Positions 17,800 through 27,256 of a stretch of DNA of 54,249 nucleotides are shown here, in pieces. The stretch is from Erysipelotrichaceae bacterium (lineage in GTDB: Bacteria > Bacillota_I > Bacilli_A > Erysipelotrichales > Coprobacillaceae): NCBI GenBank assembly GCA_021770925.1, contig JAETPY010000006.1, positions 1-54,249 of the forward strand. Reading direction: 5' to 3'. Both the position numbers and the translations under genes were made by a program. Below the pieces are notes generated by a model. The model was not told the origin of the DNA, ran no database searches, and was given only the letters and a program-made list of their open reading frames with translations. How positions within the stretch are numbered: the first letter of the stretch is position 1; each line of letters starts with the position of its first letter.

Positions 17800-18569
17800 G
17801 TATTACTCCTCCTAAAATGATACCTATATTATAAATAATTTTAACCATTTTTCCAGTCAAATAATCATTTTATATACATTGATTTTATTTCCAAAACAAA
17901 CACTGTTATCTAATTTTCTTCTATAATAAACAATAATTTCATCATTATTGTTTAAAAAGCTTTATTTAATACTCCCTCATAATTAAATTTATAAATCTTG
18001 AAAAACACTAATTTATAAAAATATTTTTATTTCACAAAACCCCTATCTTATCCATTATAAATCATTAAGCATCCAGATATCATTATTAATATATGCCTAT
18101 CTGAAAAAATACATATCTTTCGATACAGATTAATTGATATTAAACAAAAATACAAGAAACATTCAAAAAGTCATAATGTAGTTTCAATACATCTTATGTT
18201 GGTATTAAATCATCGTAATTTAGTCACATTTCATTTCTGTTAATAAAATTAATTCTTATTTAAATTACTCTAAACTATTACTTTTTTAATAGCTTTAGAC
18301 TCTTTAATAAAAATTATACTTGATAAAATAATATCGAAATTACTTTTCTATAATAATAAATATGAAATGCATACTAAAGTTATATTTATAACTCACAAAA
18401 CTAATAATTAATACTTTTTCAATTTTTGGACTCTAAACTAGTATTTTTAGTACAATAAAATCACATTATCTTTTCCATTCATCTAAAAATAATTTTATCC
18501 AATACATCCAATAAAATTTTCTTATTTCAATCTCTTTAAGTTTAGCATCCATAACATATAAAAATGAAA
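17800..18569. other. 770-bp gene-poor AT-rich stretch
   Basis: No reading frame of useful length or RNA signature is visible on either strand. The cinA promoter should lie in its first 80 bp (TTGACT at about 17851-17856 and a TATAAT 21 bp on). The rest has many stops and poly-A/T runs; it may be decayed coding DNA. Confidence 0.4.
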
Positions 18570-18818
18570 TCATGAAACATTTTTTTTATATTCTTTTAAA
18601 ACTTGTTCATGCATTGCCTTAATATCATTAGTTACAATAATATTTACTTTATGATATATCTTAAGCTTCTTTAATTCCTTTTCTATGATTTTTCTTGTCT
18701 TCTTGTCAATAAAAGGAATTACTATGGATGTTCCATATTCTTTGACATATTCTAAATCCATTTCATGAATTGATTTAATAATTTCCTCTTTTGTTCTTGC
18801 TTTTTTGTATGTAATCAT
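18570..18818 (-). CDS. Small hypothetical protein
   Basis: 82 aa, Lys/Glu-rich (MITYKKARTKEEIIK... ending YKKNVS), predicted as alternating helices and strands with no cysteine and no membrane segment. The sequence KTRKIIEKELKKLKIYHKVNII suggests a small alpha/beta fold. A GGGGGATAAAG site precedes the ATG. It is divergent from the XRE gene at 18949. I do not recognise a family. Confidence 0.45.
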   Translation of the reverse strand: MITYKKARTKEEIIKSIHEMDLEYVKEYGTSIVIPFIDKKTRKIIEKELKKLKIYHKVNIIVTNDIKAMHEQVLKEYKKNVS

Positions 18819-18948
18819 TACTTTATCCCCCTTCGATAAACAAATACTAACACAAAAATGCCTTTATGTCACTCCCCTATATCACTCTCTTATAGCTTTT
18901 CAATTTTTGGTAATATTAAATATATATGAAAGAGGAGTTCTTAACAGC

Positions 18949-19182
18949 ATGGATATGATTAATTATGGAGTAATAAAGTTTGATATAAGGCCAGCGATGA
19001 AAAAATATGGTAAAACTAGAACCTATATAAAACACGCTTGCCTTTTAGATAATAGAGTATTAAAACGATACTATGAAGGAACTATAACAAAACCTGACTT
19101 AGAAATTCTTGCAAGAATTTGTTATGCAATCGGCTGTTCACTTGATGAAATCATGTATTACGAACCGCCTATAAAACGATAA
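18949..19182 (+). CDS. Small XRE-family helix-turn-helix regulator
   Basis: 77 aa. FDIRPAMKKYGKTRTYIKHA...LKRYYEGTITKPDLEILARICYAIGCSLDEIMYY is a Cro/CI-type DNA-binding domain almost from end to end, of the YozG/Cro-like single-domain class. The ATG at 18949 has an AAAGAGGAG site eight bases away, which decides the start over a longer in-frame extension from 18805. It is not next to any phage or toxin gene that I recognise; the divergent 82-aa gene may be a partner. Confidence 0.7.
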   Translation: MDMINYGVIKFDIRPAMKKYGKTRTYIKHACLLDNRVLKRYYEGTITKPDLEILARICYAIGCSLDEIMYYEPPIKR

Positions 19183-19203
19183 ATTATCTAGTTTATATAA
19201 TTG

Positions 19204-19231
19204 AAAAGAGATTTTATCAAGTCTCTTTTTT
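19204..19231 (+). terminator. Terminator of the small XRE gene
   Basis: AAAAGAGA-N10-TCTCTTTT followed by TTTATTT, 22 bp after the stop. Confidence 0.65.
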
Positions 19232-19276
19232 ATTTCTAATTTACTAATATAACAATTTTTATTTTTAATAAATTAA

Positions 19277-19306
19277 AATCAATAACACTAAAAAGTATTA
19301 TTGATT
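19277..19306 (-). terminator. Terminator of the DUF368 gene
   Basis: Minus strand AATCAATAATACT-TTTT-AGTGTTATTGATT, one mismatch in a 13-bp stem, then TTAATTTATT. It lies just after the stop at 19313. Confidence 0.5.
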
Positions 19307-19312
19307 TCTATT

Positions 19313-20152
19313 CTATTGAATTTTTGATAATCCTAGAACAATTATCCCACCAAAAATAACTGCAGCTAATGATGTAACAATTAAATTAAGATCATAATTA
19401 ACATCAAAAGGAATTAATACTAATGATGAAGCGACAATTAAACCAAGTATTAAACTTAAAAAACCAGCTTTATGTGTCTTAGTAAAATAAGAACATAACT
19501 TAGCACTAATAACTATTCCTATAGCAATTCCAATTGCCATAAAACCAAGTGGCATAATTACATCTAAACTAAAACTAGTAACGTTTGCTAAATAAGATTT
19601 AAATAAATAATACTCACCTAAAATCAATAATACCATGCTGCCGCTAACACCTGGCATAATCATTGTAGCTCCAGAAACAGCACCAATAATAACCATTTTA
19701 ATAAATAATCCGGCACTTAAAACGGGAAACTCTGGATTAACAACTGTTTTCCCTTCACCTGGATTAAAATATTCTAGAGCAAAGATTACTGCTAAACCAC
19801 AAATAAAAGGAATAACAGCTAATTTTTGTCCTTTCATTTCTCCTTTCAAAAACAATGGAATACTAAAAGCAATTAACCCAATAAACCAATAAATCGTTTG
19901 CGTTGGATAATAATTAAATAAAACTTCCAAAATTTTAGCAAAACCAATAATTCCAACAGCTGCTCCAGCTAGTACTTGAAAAATAAAAATAATATCATCT
20001 TTACGATTTGGATTTTCTCGTTTAAAAATTCCACTAATAGCATCCATCATTCGATTAAAGATACCTAAAATAACCATCATTGTTCCCCCGCTTACGCCAG
20101 GAATCACATTTGCAACGCCTACAGCAATACCGCCTATTATATTTCTTATCAT
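19313..20152 (-). CDS. popT: DUF368 family polyprenyl-phosphate translocase (PopT-like)
   Basis: 279 aa polytopic membrane protein with about eight hydrophobic segments. It carries the family's duplicated signature: GGIAVGVANVIPGVSGGTMMVILG near the N-terminus and SGATMIMPGVSGSMVLLILGEY about 160 residues later. DUF368 proteins have been shown to recycle undecaprenyl phosphate across the membrane (PopT), supplying lipid carrier for wall synthesis. It is single, between the small XRE gene and a gene-poor stretch. Its start MIRNI matches the family. Symbol given by family function, not by a proven orthologue. Confidence 0.85.
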   Translation of the reverse strand: MIRNIIGGIAVGVANVIPGVSGGTMMVILGIFNRMMDAISGIFKRENPNRKDDIIFIFQVLAGAAVGIIGFAKILEVLFNYYPTQTIYWFIGLIAFSIPLFLKGEMKGQKLAVIPFICGLAVIFALEYFNPGEGKTVVNPEFPVLSAGLFIKMVIIGAVSGATMIMPGVSGSMVLLILGEYYLFKSYLANVTSFSLDVIMPLGFMAIGIAIGIVISAKLCSYFTKTHKAGFLSLILGLIVASSLVLIPFDVNYDLNLIVTSLAAVIFGGIIVLGLSKIQ

Positions 20153-20689
20153 ACTTTATCTCCTTCTAAAATCCTTACCTATTATAATAAAATCTCTTGA
20201 ATATAACAAGAGATTTTATTTTCCTTATATAAATATTTTACATAATCAACAGACTTTAACTTCAATAACGCTTGTTTTTGCTACAAATATCTTCATTTCA
20301 TCTATAACAATCATTTAAATCAACAGCAATATTTTTTGTTTTATATCTTTTGGCTTTAAATTCTTAACAATTTCTCTTTTTTATCAACCATGCTGCAATA
20401 TAAAAACAATTTCATCAATACTACTATTTTTACTCAAATCCATTATCCCATTTCAATCAGTTTCTATATCAATAACTGCCCGTTTATCACTGTTTAAACA
20501 CTTCTATCATTTATTTTTCCTTATTTACTAATAGATTTTACAAAAATCTAAATTTATAGTTATACAAAATAATATCTTTGAAAAATAGAACCTTCATAGC
20601 GAATCATGCATCTAAACTTGATCCAGCACTAATAATATTTTACAATCAATTCATTTAAAATTATCTTAATGCCAATAACCAAATACTTT
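20153..20689. other. 537-bp stretch with a hairpin and decayed coding trace
   Basis: A hairpin AAAATCTCTTG...CAAGAGATTTT (20189-20217) lies near its start, with T runs on either strand, so it could terminate an old gene to its right. On the minus strand, pieces such as SSIDEIVFILQHG and KREIVKNLKPKDIKQK read as protein-like but are split by stops. No intact gene is seen. Confidence 0.4.
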
Positions 20690-22018
20690 TTATTTTTCAA
20701 ACTTTTGATGTCTCTTTCGTAAATATGCAATTTGTTCCATTCGTTTAATTACCTTAGCTTCAGTTCCTTGAGTAGTAGGGTAATAATACCGATGATCCTT
20801 AATACTATCAGGTAAACACTGCATATTTGTTATTTTACTCTCATAATCATGAGCATACTGATACCCTTTACCATAATTTAATTCTTTCATTAACTTTGTT
20901 GGAGCATTACGAATCTGTAACGGTACAGGATCAGCTATTGTATTTAAAGCATCATGTTTGGCCTTCTCATATGCTATATATAAAGCATTGGATTTAGGAG
21001 CTAAGGCCAGATAAGTTACACAATGGGTTAAATTAACATTACATTCAGGCATTCCAATATAATGACAAGCCTGATATGTAGCAACTGCTATTTCCAAAGC
21101 CCGGCTATCTGCCATTCCAATATCCTCGGAAGCAAAACGAATTAAGCGCCTAGCCACATATAAAGGATTCTCACCAGCCTCAATCATTCTCGACATCCAG
21201 TAAATCGAAGCATCAACATCACTATTACGCATTGATTTATGTAATGCACTAATAATATTATAATGTTCTTCCCCTTTTTTATCATATAATAGTGATTTTT
21301 GATTAATACACTGCTCGATTATTTCTTTAGTAACAATAACTTTATCATCAGCAACATTTCCATTTAAAACTGCCATCTCTAAAGTATTTAATGCTACTCG
21401 AGCATCACCATTAGAAAAACCGGCGATCATATACAATAAATCATCTTCAATCATTACGTTTTGTTCTTTAAATCCTTTAGGATTTCTTAATGCCTGATGT
21501 AATAAATTCATAATATCATCACTAGTCAAGGCTTTTAATACAAATACTTTACAACGTGATAATAACGCTGAGTTAACCTCAAACGAAGGATTTTCAGTTG
21601 TTGCTCCAATCAAAATTATACTTCCTTGTTCTACATAAGGTAAAAAGGCATCCTGCTGTGCTTTATTAAAACGATGAATTTCATCAACAAAAACAATCGT
21701 CTTTTCACCCAGAGTATGTATTTCCTGTGCTTTTTTCATAACTGTCCGAATTTCTTTAATACCGCTGGTAACAGCACTAAAATTAATAAAATTAGCTTTA
21801 GTTTGATTAGCAATAATTCTAGCTAAAGTTGTTTTACCAACTCCTGGAGGCCCCCAAAAAATCATTGATGAAACAACGTCACTATTAATTAACTGATACA
21901 AAATCCTGCCTGGTGCCACTAAATGGCTTTGACCTACATACTCTTCTAAAGTTGTCGGACGTAAACGATTAGCTAATGGCTCATTATTAATATTTGTAAA
22001 CAAAGATTGTTCTTTCAT
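20690..22018 (-). CDS. rarA: RarA/MgsA AAA+ ATPase, replication-associated recombination protein
   Basis: 442 aa, full length. Motifs: NRLRPTTLEEYVGQSHLV (N-terminal family start), Walker A GPPGVGKTT (about 57-65), Walker B FVDEIHRF, sensor 1 GATTENPSF, Arg finger in LLSRCKVF, then the tetramerization domain NYGKGYQYAHDYE. RarA works at stalled replication forks and in recombination/translesion control. It stands alone, with an ABC operon terminator just upstream at 22099-22131. Confidence 0.94.
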   Translation of the reverse strand: MKEQSLFTNINNEPLANRLRPTTLEEYVGQSHLVAPGRILYQLINSDVVSSMIFWGPPGVGKTTLARIIANQTKANFINFSAVTSGIKEIRTVMKKAQEIHTLGEKTIVFVDEIHRFNKAQQDAFLPYVEQGSIILIGATTENPSFEVNSALLSRCKVFVLKALTSDDIMNLLHQALRNPKGFKEQNVMIEDDLLYMIAGFSNGDARVALNTLEMAVLNGNVADDKVIVTKEIIEQCINQKSLLYDKKGEEHYNIISALHKSMRNSDVDASIYWMSRMIEAGENPLYVARRLIRFASEDIGMADSRALEIAVATYQACHYIGMPECNVNLTHCVTYLALAPKSNALYIAYEKAKHDALNTIADPVPLQIRNAPTKLMKELNYGKGYQYAHDYESKITNMQCLPDSIKDHRYYYPTTQGTEAKVIKRMEQIAYLRKRHQKFEK

Positions 22019-22098
22019 CTTTTATCACATCCATTTCTTCATCATTATACAACAATCAATAAAAAAGAAACAGTAATAATCAATATCTTCTCTACAGC

Positions 22099-22131
22099 AA
22101 AAAAGCAGTATGAATATTTCTATTCACCTGC
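22099..22131 (-). terminator. Terminator of the MarR-ABC exporter operon
   Basis: Minus strand GCAGGTGAATA-GAAA-TATTCATACTGC followed by TTTTTTGC, just after the second ABC gene. Confidence 0.7.
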
Positions 22132-22143
22132 TCTATTGATCCT

Positions 22144-23994
22144 TTATTCTGCCATACCTTCAAATTGAGAGCGATATAAAGATGCATAAAAACCATTTTG
22201 CTCAAGCAGTGAATCATGATTACCAAGTTCTACAATATCACCATCTTTCATGACAATGATTGTATCTGCATCACGAATCGTTGATAAACGATGAGCAATT
22301 ACAAAGCTGGTTCTACCTTCCATCAATTTCTCCATTCCCTGCTGGATTAAAACTTCAGTTCTTGTATCAACCGATGATGTTGCTTCATCAAGAATTAAGA
22401 TTTTTGGATCTTTCAAAAATGCTCTTGCAATTGTCAACAACTGTTTTTGTCCTTGAGAAATATTAGAAGACTCTTCATTAATAATTGTTTCATAACCATC
22501 TTCTAATGTCTGTACAAAATGATCAACATAAGCAACTTTGCAAGCTTCTCTAACCTCTTGATCACTAGCATCTAATTTACCATACATTAAGTTTTCTTTT
22601 ATTGTTCCATTAAACAGCCAGGTATCCTGTAAAACCATTCCAAATAAAGAACGTAAATCTTTACGACCAAAATCACGAATATCTTTACCATCGATTAAAA
22701 TAGAACCACCATTCAATTCATAAAATCTCATCAATAATTTAACAAGTGTTGTTTTACCAGCTCCTGTTGGGCCAACAATTGCTACTGTTTGTCCTGCATG
22801 CACGTGTAAACTAAAATCATTAATAATTGTTTGATCTTTTAAATAACCAAAGTTGACATCTGCAAATGTCACTGAACCATTAATTTTAGCTGCTTCTTCG
22901 CTAGAAACCCTTGGAGTTTCCAATTCTAATTCTTCTTCATCTAAAAATTCAAAAACACGTTCTGCAGCAGCTGCTGTACTTTGTAACATATTCATTGTTT
23001 GCGCCAACTGACTAATTGGCTGATTGAATTGACGAACATACTGGATAAAGGCCTGAATATCTCCAATTGTAATATTTCCTCCACTAGCTAAAACACCACC
23101 TAATAGACACACTGCCACATATCCAACATTTCCAACAAAATTTGTAATTGGCTGCATTAATCCAGAAAAGAACTGTGATTTCCAAGCACTTTCATATAAG
23201 CTGTCATTAAATTCATTAAACTGTTCAACTGATGCTTCTTCACCATTAAATGCTTTGACAACATTATGTCCACCATACATTTCTTCAATATGACCATTGA
23301 CATCTCCCAAAGCCTGTTGCTGTCTTGCAAAATATTTTTGAGAACGTTTCATTACTAATCCAATCAATATCATTGAAACGGGTAAAACACAAACTGCAAT
23401 TAATGTCATTTGTGGTGAAATACTCAACATCATAATAAAAATACCTACTACAGTAACACTAGAAGTAATTACCTGTGACATACTTTGATTTAATGATTGA
23501 GCAATTGTATCAATATCATTTGTAACACGACTTAAAATATCCCCACTAGTATGTTTATCAAAATAACTTAGCGGCATTCTATCCATCTTAGTAGAAATAG
23601 ATGTTCTCAAATCATACGCTACCTTTTGAGAAACTGTAGAAGTTATAAATCCTTGAATATAACTAAATAATGCACTCAATAAATATAAACCAACCAAAAT
23701 TAAGATAATATATCCAATATATTCAAAATCAATTCCTCCAGTACCATTAACTTTAGCCATGATCCCTTCACCTAACTTATCAGTCGCTTTAGCTAAAATC
23801 TTTGGCCCTACAATTGCAAATACAGTTGAAGCAGAAGCAAAAATTACTACTACTACCAATTTAAAATAATATGGTTTTAAATATTTAAATAATTTACCAA
23901 GTGTTCCTTTAAAATCCTTAGCTTTTTCACCACCACGCATTCCATGCATTCCTGGTCCGAATTTAGGACCACTTCTTTTTTGTCTACTACTCAT
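22144..23994 (-). CDS. ABC exporter half-transporter, permease-ATPase (consensus site subunit)
   Basis: 616 aa type I exporter. A Gly/Lys/Arg-rich N-terminus (RQKRSGPKFGPGMHGMRGG) precedes six TM helices and a nucleotide-binding domain with Walker A GPTGAGKTT, Walker B ILILDEATSSVD with its catalytic Glu, and signature ISQGQKQ, which departs from LSGGQ. In heterodimers such as TM287/288 and BmrCD the two subunits share one full and one degenerate ATP site; this one supplies the Glu and the partner supplies the intact signature. It overlaps the upstream ABC gene by 8 bp. Substrate unknown; multidrug or peptide export is likely. Confidence 0.9.
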   Translation of the reverse strand: MSSRQKRSGPKFGPGMHGMRGGEKAKDFKGTLGKLFKYLKPYYFKLVVVVIFASASTVFAIVGPKILAKATDKLGEGIMAKVNGTGGIDFEYIGYIILILVGLYLLSALFSYIQGFITSTVSQKVAYDLRTSISTKMDRMPLSYFDKHTSGDILSRVTNDIDTIAQSLNQSMSQVITSSVTVVGIFIMMLSISPQMTLIAVCVLPVSMILIGLVMKRSQKYFARQQQALGDVNGHIEEMYGGHNVVKAFNGEEASVEQFNEFNDSLYESAWKSQFFSGLMQPITNFVGNVGYVAVCLLGGVLASGGNITIGDIQAFIQYVRQFNQPISQLAQTMNMLQSTAAAAERVFEFLDEEELELETPRVSSEEAAKINGSVTFADVNFGYLKDQTIINDFSLHVHAGQTVAIVGPTGAGKTTLVKLLMRFYELNGGSILIDGKDIRDFGRKDLRSLFGMVLQDTWLFNGTIKENLMYGKLDASDQEVREACKVAYVDHFVQTLEDGYETIINEESSNISQGQKQLLTIARAFLKDPKILILDEATSSVDTRTEVLIQQGMEKLMEGRTSFVIAHRLSTIRDADTIIVMKDGDIVELGNHDSLLEQNGFYASLYRSQFEGMAE

Positions 23995-26218
23995 GTCCTA
24001 ATTCCTCCTTTGATAACTGTGAATAAGCAATTTCTTGATAAACCTTACAATCCTTCATCAGTTCATCATGTTTACCTTTACCAACAATCTTACCTTCGTC
24101 TAAAACAATGATTTGATCAGCAGACATAATTGAAGCAATTCGCTGTCCAACAATTAAAACTGTATTTTTAGTTTTCTTGATCATTTTATCCAGTTCATGA
24201 CGTAACATTGCATCTGTTTTAAAATCGAGGGCTGAAAAACTATCATCAAAAATGAAAATTTCAGGATTTTTAGCAATTGCTCTGGCAATCGCTAAACGCT
24301 GCTTTTGTCCACCAGAAACATTTGTACCACCTTGAGAAATCTCTGAATCAAGACGATTTTCTTTATGATCAATAAATTCTTTAGCCTGAGCAATTTTAAT
24401 AACTTCCTCCAGCCACTCATCAGTTGCATCAGGTGCACCATAAGTTAAATTAGATCTAATTGTTCCCGAAAATAACAATCCCTTTTGAGGAACTAGTCCA
24501 ATCTTTTCTCTTAAATCATGCCCTTTTACATTCCTGATATCAACACCATCAACTTTAATTTCTCCTTCACTTACTTCATAGAATCGAGGAATCAGGTTAA
24601 TCAAAGTACTTTTACCAGATCCAGTCGAACCAATAAAGGCTGTTGTTTGACCTGGTTTAGCAGTAAACGTAATATTTTCTAATACTGCTTCATGTGCACC
24701 AGGATATTTAAAAGTTACATTTTTAAATTCAACTAATCCACGCTTATTATCATCAAAAGGTTTTGGTTCCTGAGGATCAATGATTTTAGGTTTCATCGAT
24801 AAAACTTCATAAACACGGTCTGCTGCTACACTGGCACGTGGCAGCATAATTGCAATCATTGCAATCATTAAAAATGACATGATGATCTGCATTGCATACT
24901 GCATAAATGCCATCATCTGACCAATTGCAATATTACCTAAATCAATTTGCTTTGCACCATAATATACAATCAATAAACTAACTACATTAAAAATAAACAT
25001 CATAATTGGCATCATTGATACCATTGTTCGATTAACAAAAAGATTAACTTTAGTTAAATCAAAATTTGCTTTTTCAAATCTTTTTTCACTATGTTCCTCA
25101 TTCCCAAAAGCTCGAATAACTAACATTCCAGATAAATTTTCCCTCATTGTTAAATTAAGCTTATCAATCAATGATTGAACTATTTTAAATTTTGGCATTA
25201 CAATTATAAACGTAACTCCAATCACTACAAAAATAACTACTAATACTAAACCAATGATCCAAGTCATTGAAGGTGTATTTTGAAAAGCTTTGATTAAAGC
25301 TCCAATTCCCATCATTGGTGCAAAACAGACAATTCTAATAAACATAATTACAACCATCTGAACCTGAGTAATATCATTTGTAGTACGCGTAATTAAAGAA
25401 GCAGTTGAAAACTTATTAAACTCTTCATTAGAAAAACTTTCAACTTTCTTAAAAACATCTCCACGTAATAATCTAGAAACCCCAGACCCTATTCTACTTG
25501 CTAAATAACCACAAACAATCGCACAAACTGTTCCAGCAAGAGCAATCGCTAACATTTTAAATCCTGCTATTAAAATATAATCTTTTTGAACTTGATCAAC
25601 ATCACAGCCAAGTCTTGTATATTCAGCTTTGACCCCGTTACCAGCCGCAATTTTTAATGTTGATTCTCCCATTGCTTCCATTTGACTATCAATTTCACTA
25701 AACATTTCAGCTTTTTGATCATCAGGAATCATCGCTAGAGCGTCATATGGAGATATTCCTGCAGGCAAATTACCAAATTTTTCCTGATATTCTTTAGAAC
25801 TAGGATCCATAGCATCAATAGAAGTTACCAATAACATTGGTTTTACTAAAATTTGCTCTAACTCCTCCATTTTTTTATTATCAAGATCTTTTAATGAATA
25901 AAGATTTTGACCATTAGCTTTAGGAAACTTATCTAATGTATCTTCATCAAGATCTTTACTTTCTACTAACTTATAGGATTTTTCAAAAAATTCCTGATCA
26001 TTTTCATCCATTAAGACCAATAAGTGATTATAAGTATCCTCACTTAACACATCACTGACAGCACTATCAAAACCTCCTGCTTGAATACCAACTGATACAA
26101 TATCTGACATATAATCGGGCAGTGCTAACTCTGATTGTGATTGTAAAAACAATAAGCCTACACAAAGCAGAATTGGTGCCCAGAATTTTTTAAAATAATG
26201 TTTTAATTTTAGCATCAT
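23987..26218 (-). CDS. ABC exporter half-transporter with a large extracytoplasmic insert (degenerate site subunit)
   Basis: 743 aa. After the first TM helix (about residues 14-30) comes a ~180-residue hydrophilic insert, probably extracytoplasmic, before the second TM near 215. The nucleotide-binding domain has Walker A GSTGSGKST, signature VSGGQKQR and Walker B IFIFDDSFSALD, where Asp replaces the catalytic Glu, giving the degenerate site expected of one member of a heterodimer. It overlaps the MarR gene by 4 bp and the partner exporter by 8 bp. The insert is a feature of some Firmicutes exporters and may gate or bind substrate. Confidence 0.88.
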   Translation of the reverse strand: MMLKLKHYFKKFWAPILLCVGLLFLQSQSELALPDYMSDIVSVGIQAGGFDSAVSDVLSEDTYNHLLVLMDENDQEFFEKSYKLVESKDLDEDTLDKFPKANGQNLYSLKDLDNKKMEELEQILVKPMLLVTSIDAMDPSSKEYQEKFGNLPAGISPYDALAMIPDDQKAEMFSEIDSQMEAMGESTLKIAAGNGVKAEYTRLGCDVDQVQKDYILIAGFKMLAIALAGTVCAIVCGYLASRIGSGVSRLLRGDVFKKVESFSNEEFNKFSTASLITRTTNDITQVQMVVIMFIRIVCFAPMMGIGALIKAFQNTPSMTWIIGLVLVVIFVVIGVTFIIVMPKFKIVQSLIDKLNLTMRENLSGMLVIRAFGNEEHSEKRFEKANFDLTKVNLFVNRTMVSMMPIMMFIFNVVSLLIVYYGAKQIDLGNIAIGQMMAFMQYAMQIIMSFLMIAMIAIMLPRASVAADRVYEVLSMKPKIIDPQEPKPFDDNKRGLVEFKNVTFKYPGAHEAVLENITFTAKPGQTTAFIGSTGSGKSTLINLIPRFYEVSEGEIKVDGVDIRNVKGHDLREKIGLVPQKGLLFSGTIRSNLTYGAPDATDEWLEEVIKIAQAKEFIDHKENRLDSEISQGGTNVSGGQKQRLAIARAIAKNPEIFIFDDSFSALDFKTDAMLRHELDKMIKKTKNTVLIVGQRIASIMSADQIIVLDEGKIVGKGKHDELMKDCKVYQEIAYSQLSKEELGHE

Positions 26219-26667
26219 TTCTCTCCTTTACATTTTTCAATATTCTTTTTCATGATTTTTATGACATCATTTATTACATTGATCTGTTCTTTAGAAACAC
26301 CTTTAAACAAAATCATTGTTTTTTCTTTCATAATTTTAGTTGCTTCTTCAATAAACGTCTCTCCAGTATCTGTTATATTTAAAATATAATTGCGCTTATC
26401 ATGTTCATCTTGAACTCTAGTAAGAAAACCTAGTTTTTCTAAACGCTGTAACCTAACTGATAAAGTAGCTTTAGTTACATTAAGTTTTTTTGCTAAAGCA
26501 TTTTGATTAATATTTTGATATTTCTGCACGACAAGCAATAGCCGTGTTTGATTTACCGAAATATCAAACTGTTCAGTCTTTTCCATCATTGCATAATTTA
26601 CATTTTTATGGAAATCTTGAAAATTATCAAATAACTCTTTAATATCATTAAAATTAATTTCCTCCAT
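26215..26667 (-). CDS. MarR-family transcriptional regulator of the ABC exporter
   Basis: 150 aa. A MarR winged helix (QNALAKKLNVTKATLSVRLQRLEKLGFLTRVQDEHDKRNYIL) with the D-x-R-D-x-R-like wing, flanked by dimerization helices. It is the first gene of the operon with both exporter subunits and overlaps the next by 4 bp. It likely represses its own operon, with the exporter substrate as inducer, by analogy with other MarR-exporter operons. The start has a GAGGAGAT site. Confidence 0.9.
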   Translation of the reverse strand: MEEINFNDIKELFDNFQDFHKNVNYAMMEKTEQFDISVNQTRLLLVVQKYQNINQNALAKKLNVTKATLSVRLQRLEKLGFLTRVQDEHDKRNYILNITDTGETFIEEATKIMKEKTMILFKGVSKEQINVINDVIKIMKKNIEKCKGEK

Positions 26668-26698
26668 TTTCTATCTCCTCTCAGCTAGTATACAGAGT

Positions 26699-26727
26699 AT
26701 TATAGTTAGTATTCAAACTATTGTCAA
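26699..26727 (-). promoter_or_regulatory. Promoter and probable MarR operator
   Basis: Minus strand TTGACA (26727-26722), 17-bp spacer, TATAAT (26704-26699): a perfect sigma-A match. The spacer holds TAGT-TTGAAT-ACTA followed by a related ACTAACTATAATACT, so a dimeric MarR protein could bind between -35 and -10. Confidence 0.75.
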
Positions 26728-26751
26728 TAAAAAATAGATGCCATAAGACAT

Positions 26752-27171
26752 CTAATCTACTAAATATTTTTCCAATAACCTAACTACCTCTGCAATTAAA
26801 TCATCACATGTAGCCCGATTCACTTCCTTATCAGTTTTTCTAAGTCCTAATAATTCTCCACAAACAACAGATCCATGAGACTCTTCAAATTCTTTACATA
26901 AAGATGAAACCTTTTCATTAACAAATTTTTTTTGCTTTACATCAGCTTCCCCTTTACCATATTTCAAACTTAATGCCATTGCACCACCTGTTAAAGTTCC
27001 ACAAATTTCTCGAGTCATTCCAACCCCGCCACCAAAACCATAAGCGATAGTCATTGCCTGATCCATATCTATGTTCAATAAATCAACATATGCTCCTAAT
27101 ACCGCCTGAGCACAATTATATCCAGCATGATGTAAATCATAAGACTTTTTTACTCTCTCTTCAATATTCAT
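26752..27171 (-). CDS. C_GCAxxG_C_C family redox protein
   Basis: 139 aa. It has the family hallmarks: YNCAQAV near the N-terminus, FGGGVGMTREICGTLTGGA in the centre and a VCGELLG Cys, with a further Cys near the C-terminus (RATCDD). The four spaced Cys suggest a metal or redox centre; the family is found in anaerobes, sometimes fused to oxidoreductases, but its exact role is unknown. It is a single gene between the MarR operon and the phosphatase-fold gene. Confidence 0.88.
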   Translation of the reverse strand: MNIEERVKKSYDLHHAGYNCAQAVLGAYVDLLNIDMDQAMTIAYGFGGGVGMTREICGTLTGGAMALSLKYGKGEADVKQKKFVNEKVSSLCKEFEESHGSVVCGELLGLRKTDKEVNRATCDDLIAEVVRLLEKYLVD

Positions 27172-27256
27172 ATCTCAATCCTACCTCTCTATATTATCAA
27201 TTATAGTGTAGTAATATTTCTAATCGTTGTCAAGAACAGCTTTGATCAACGATTTA

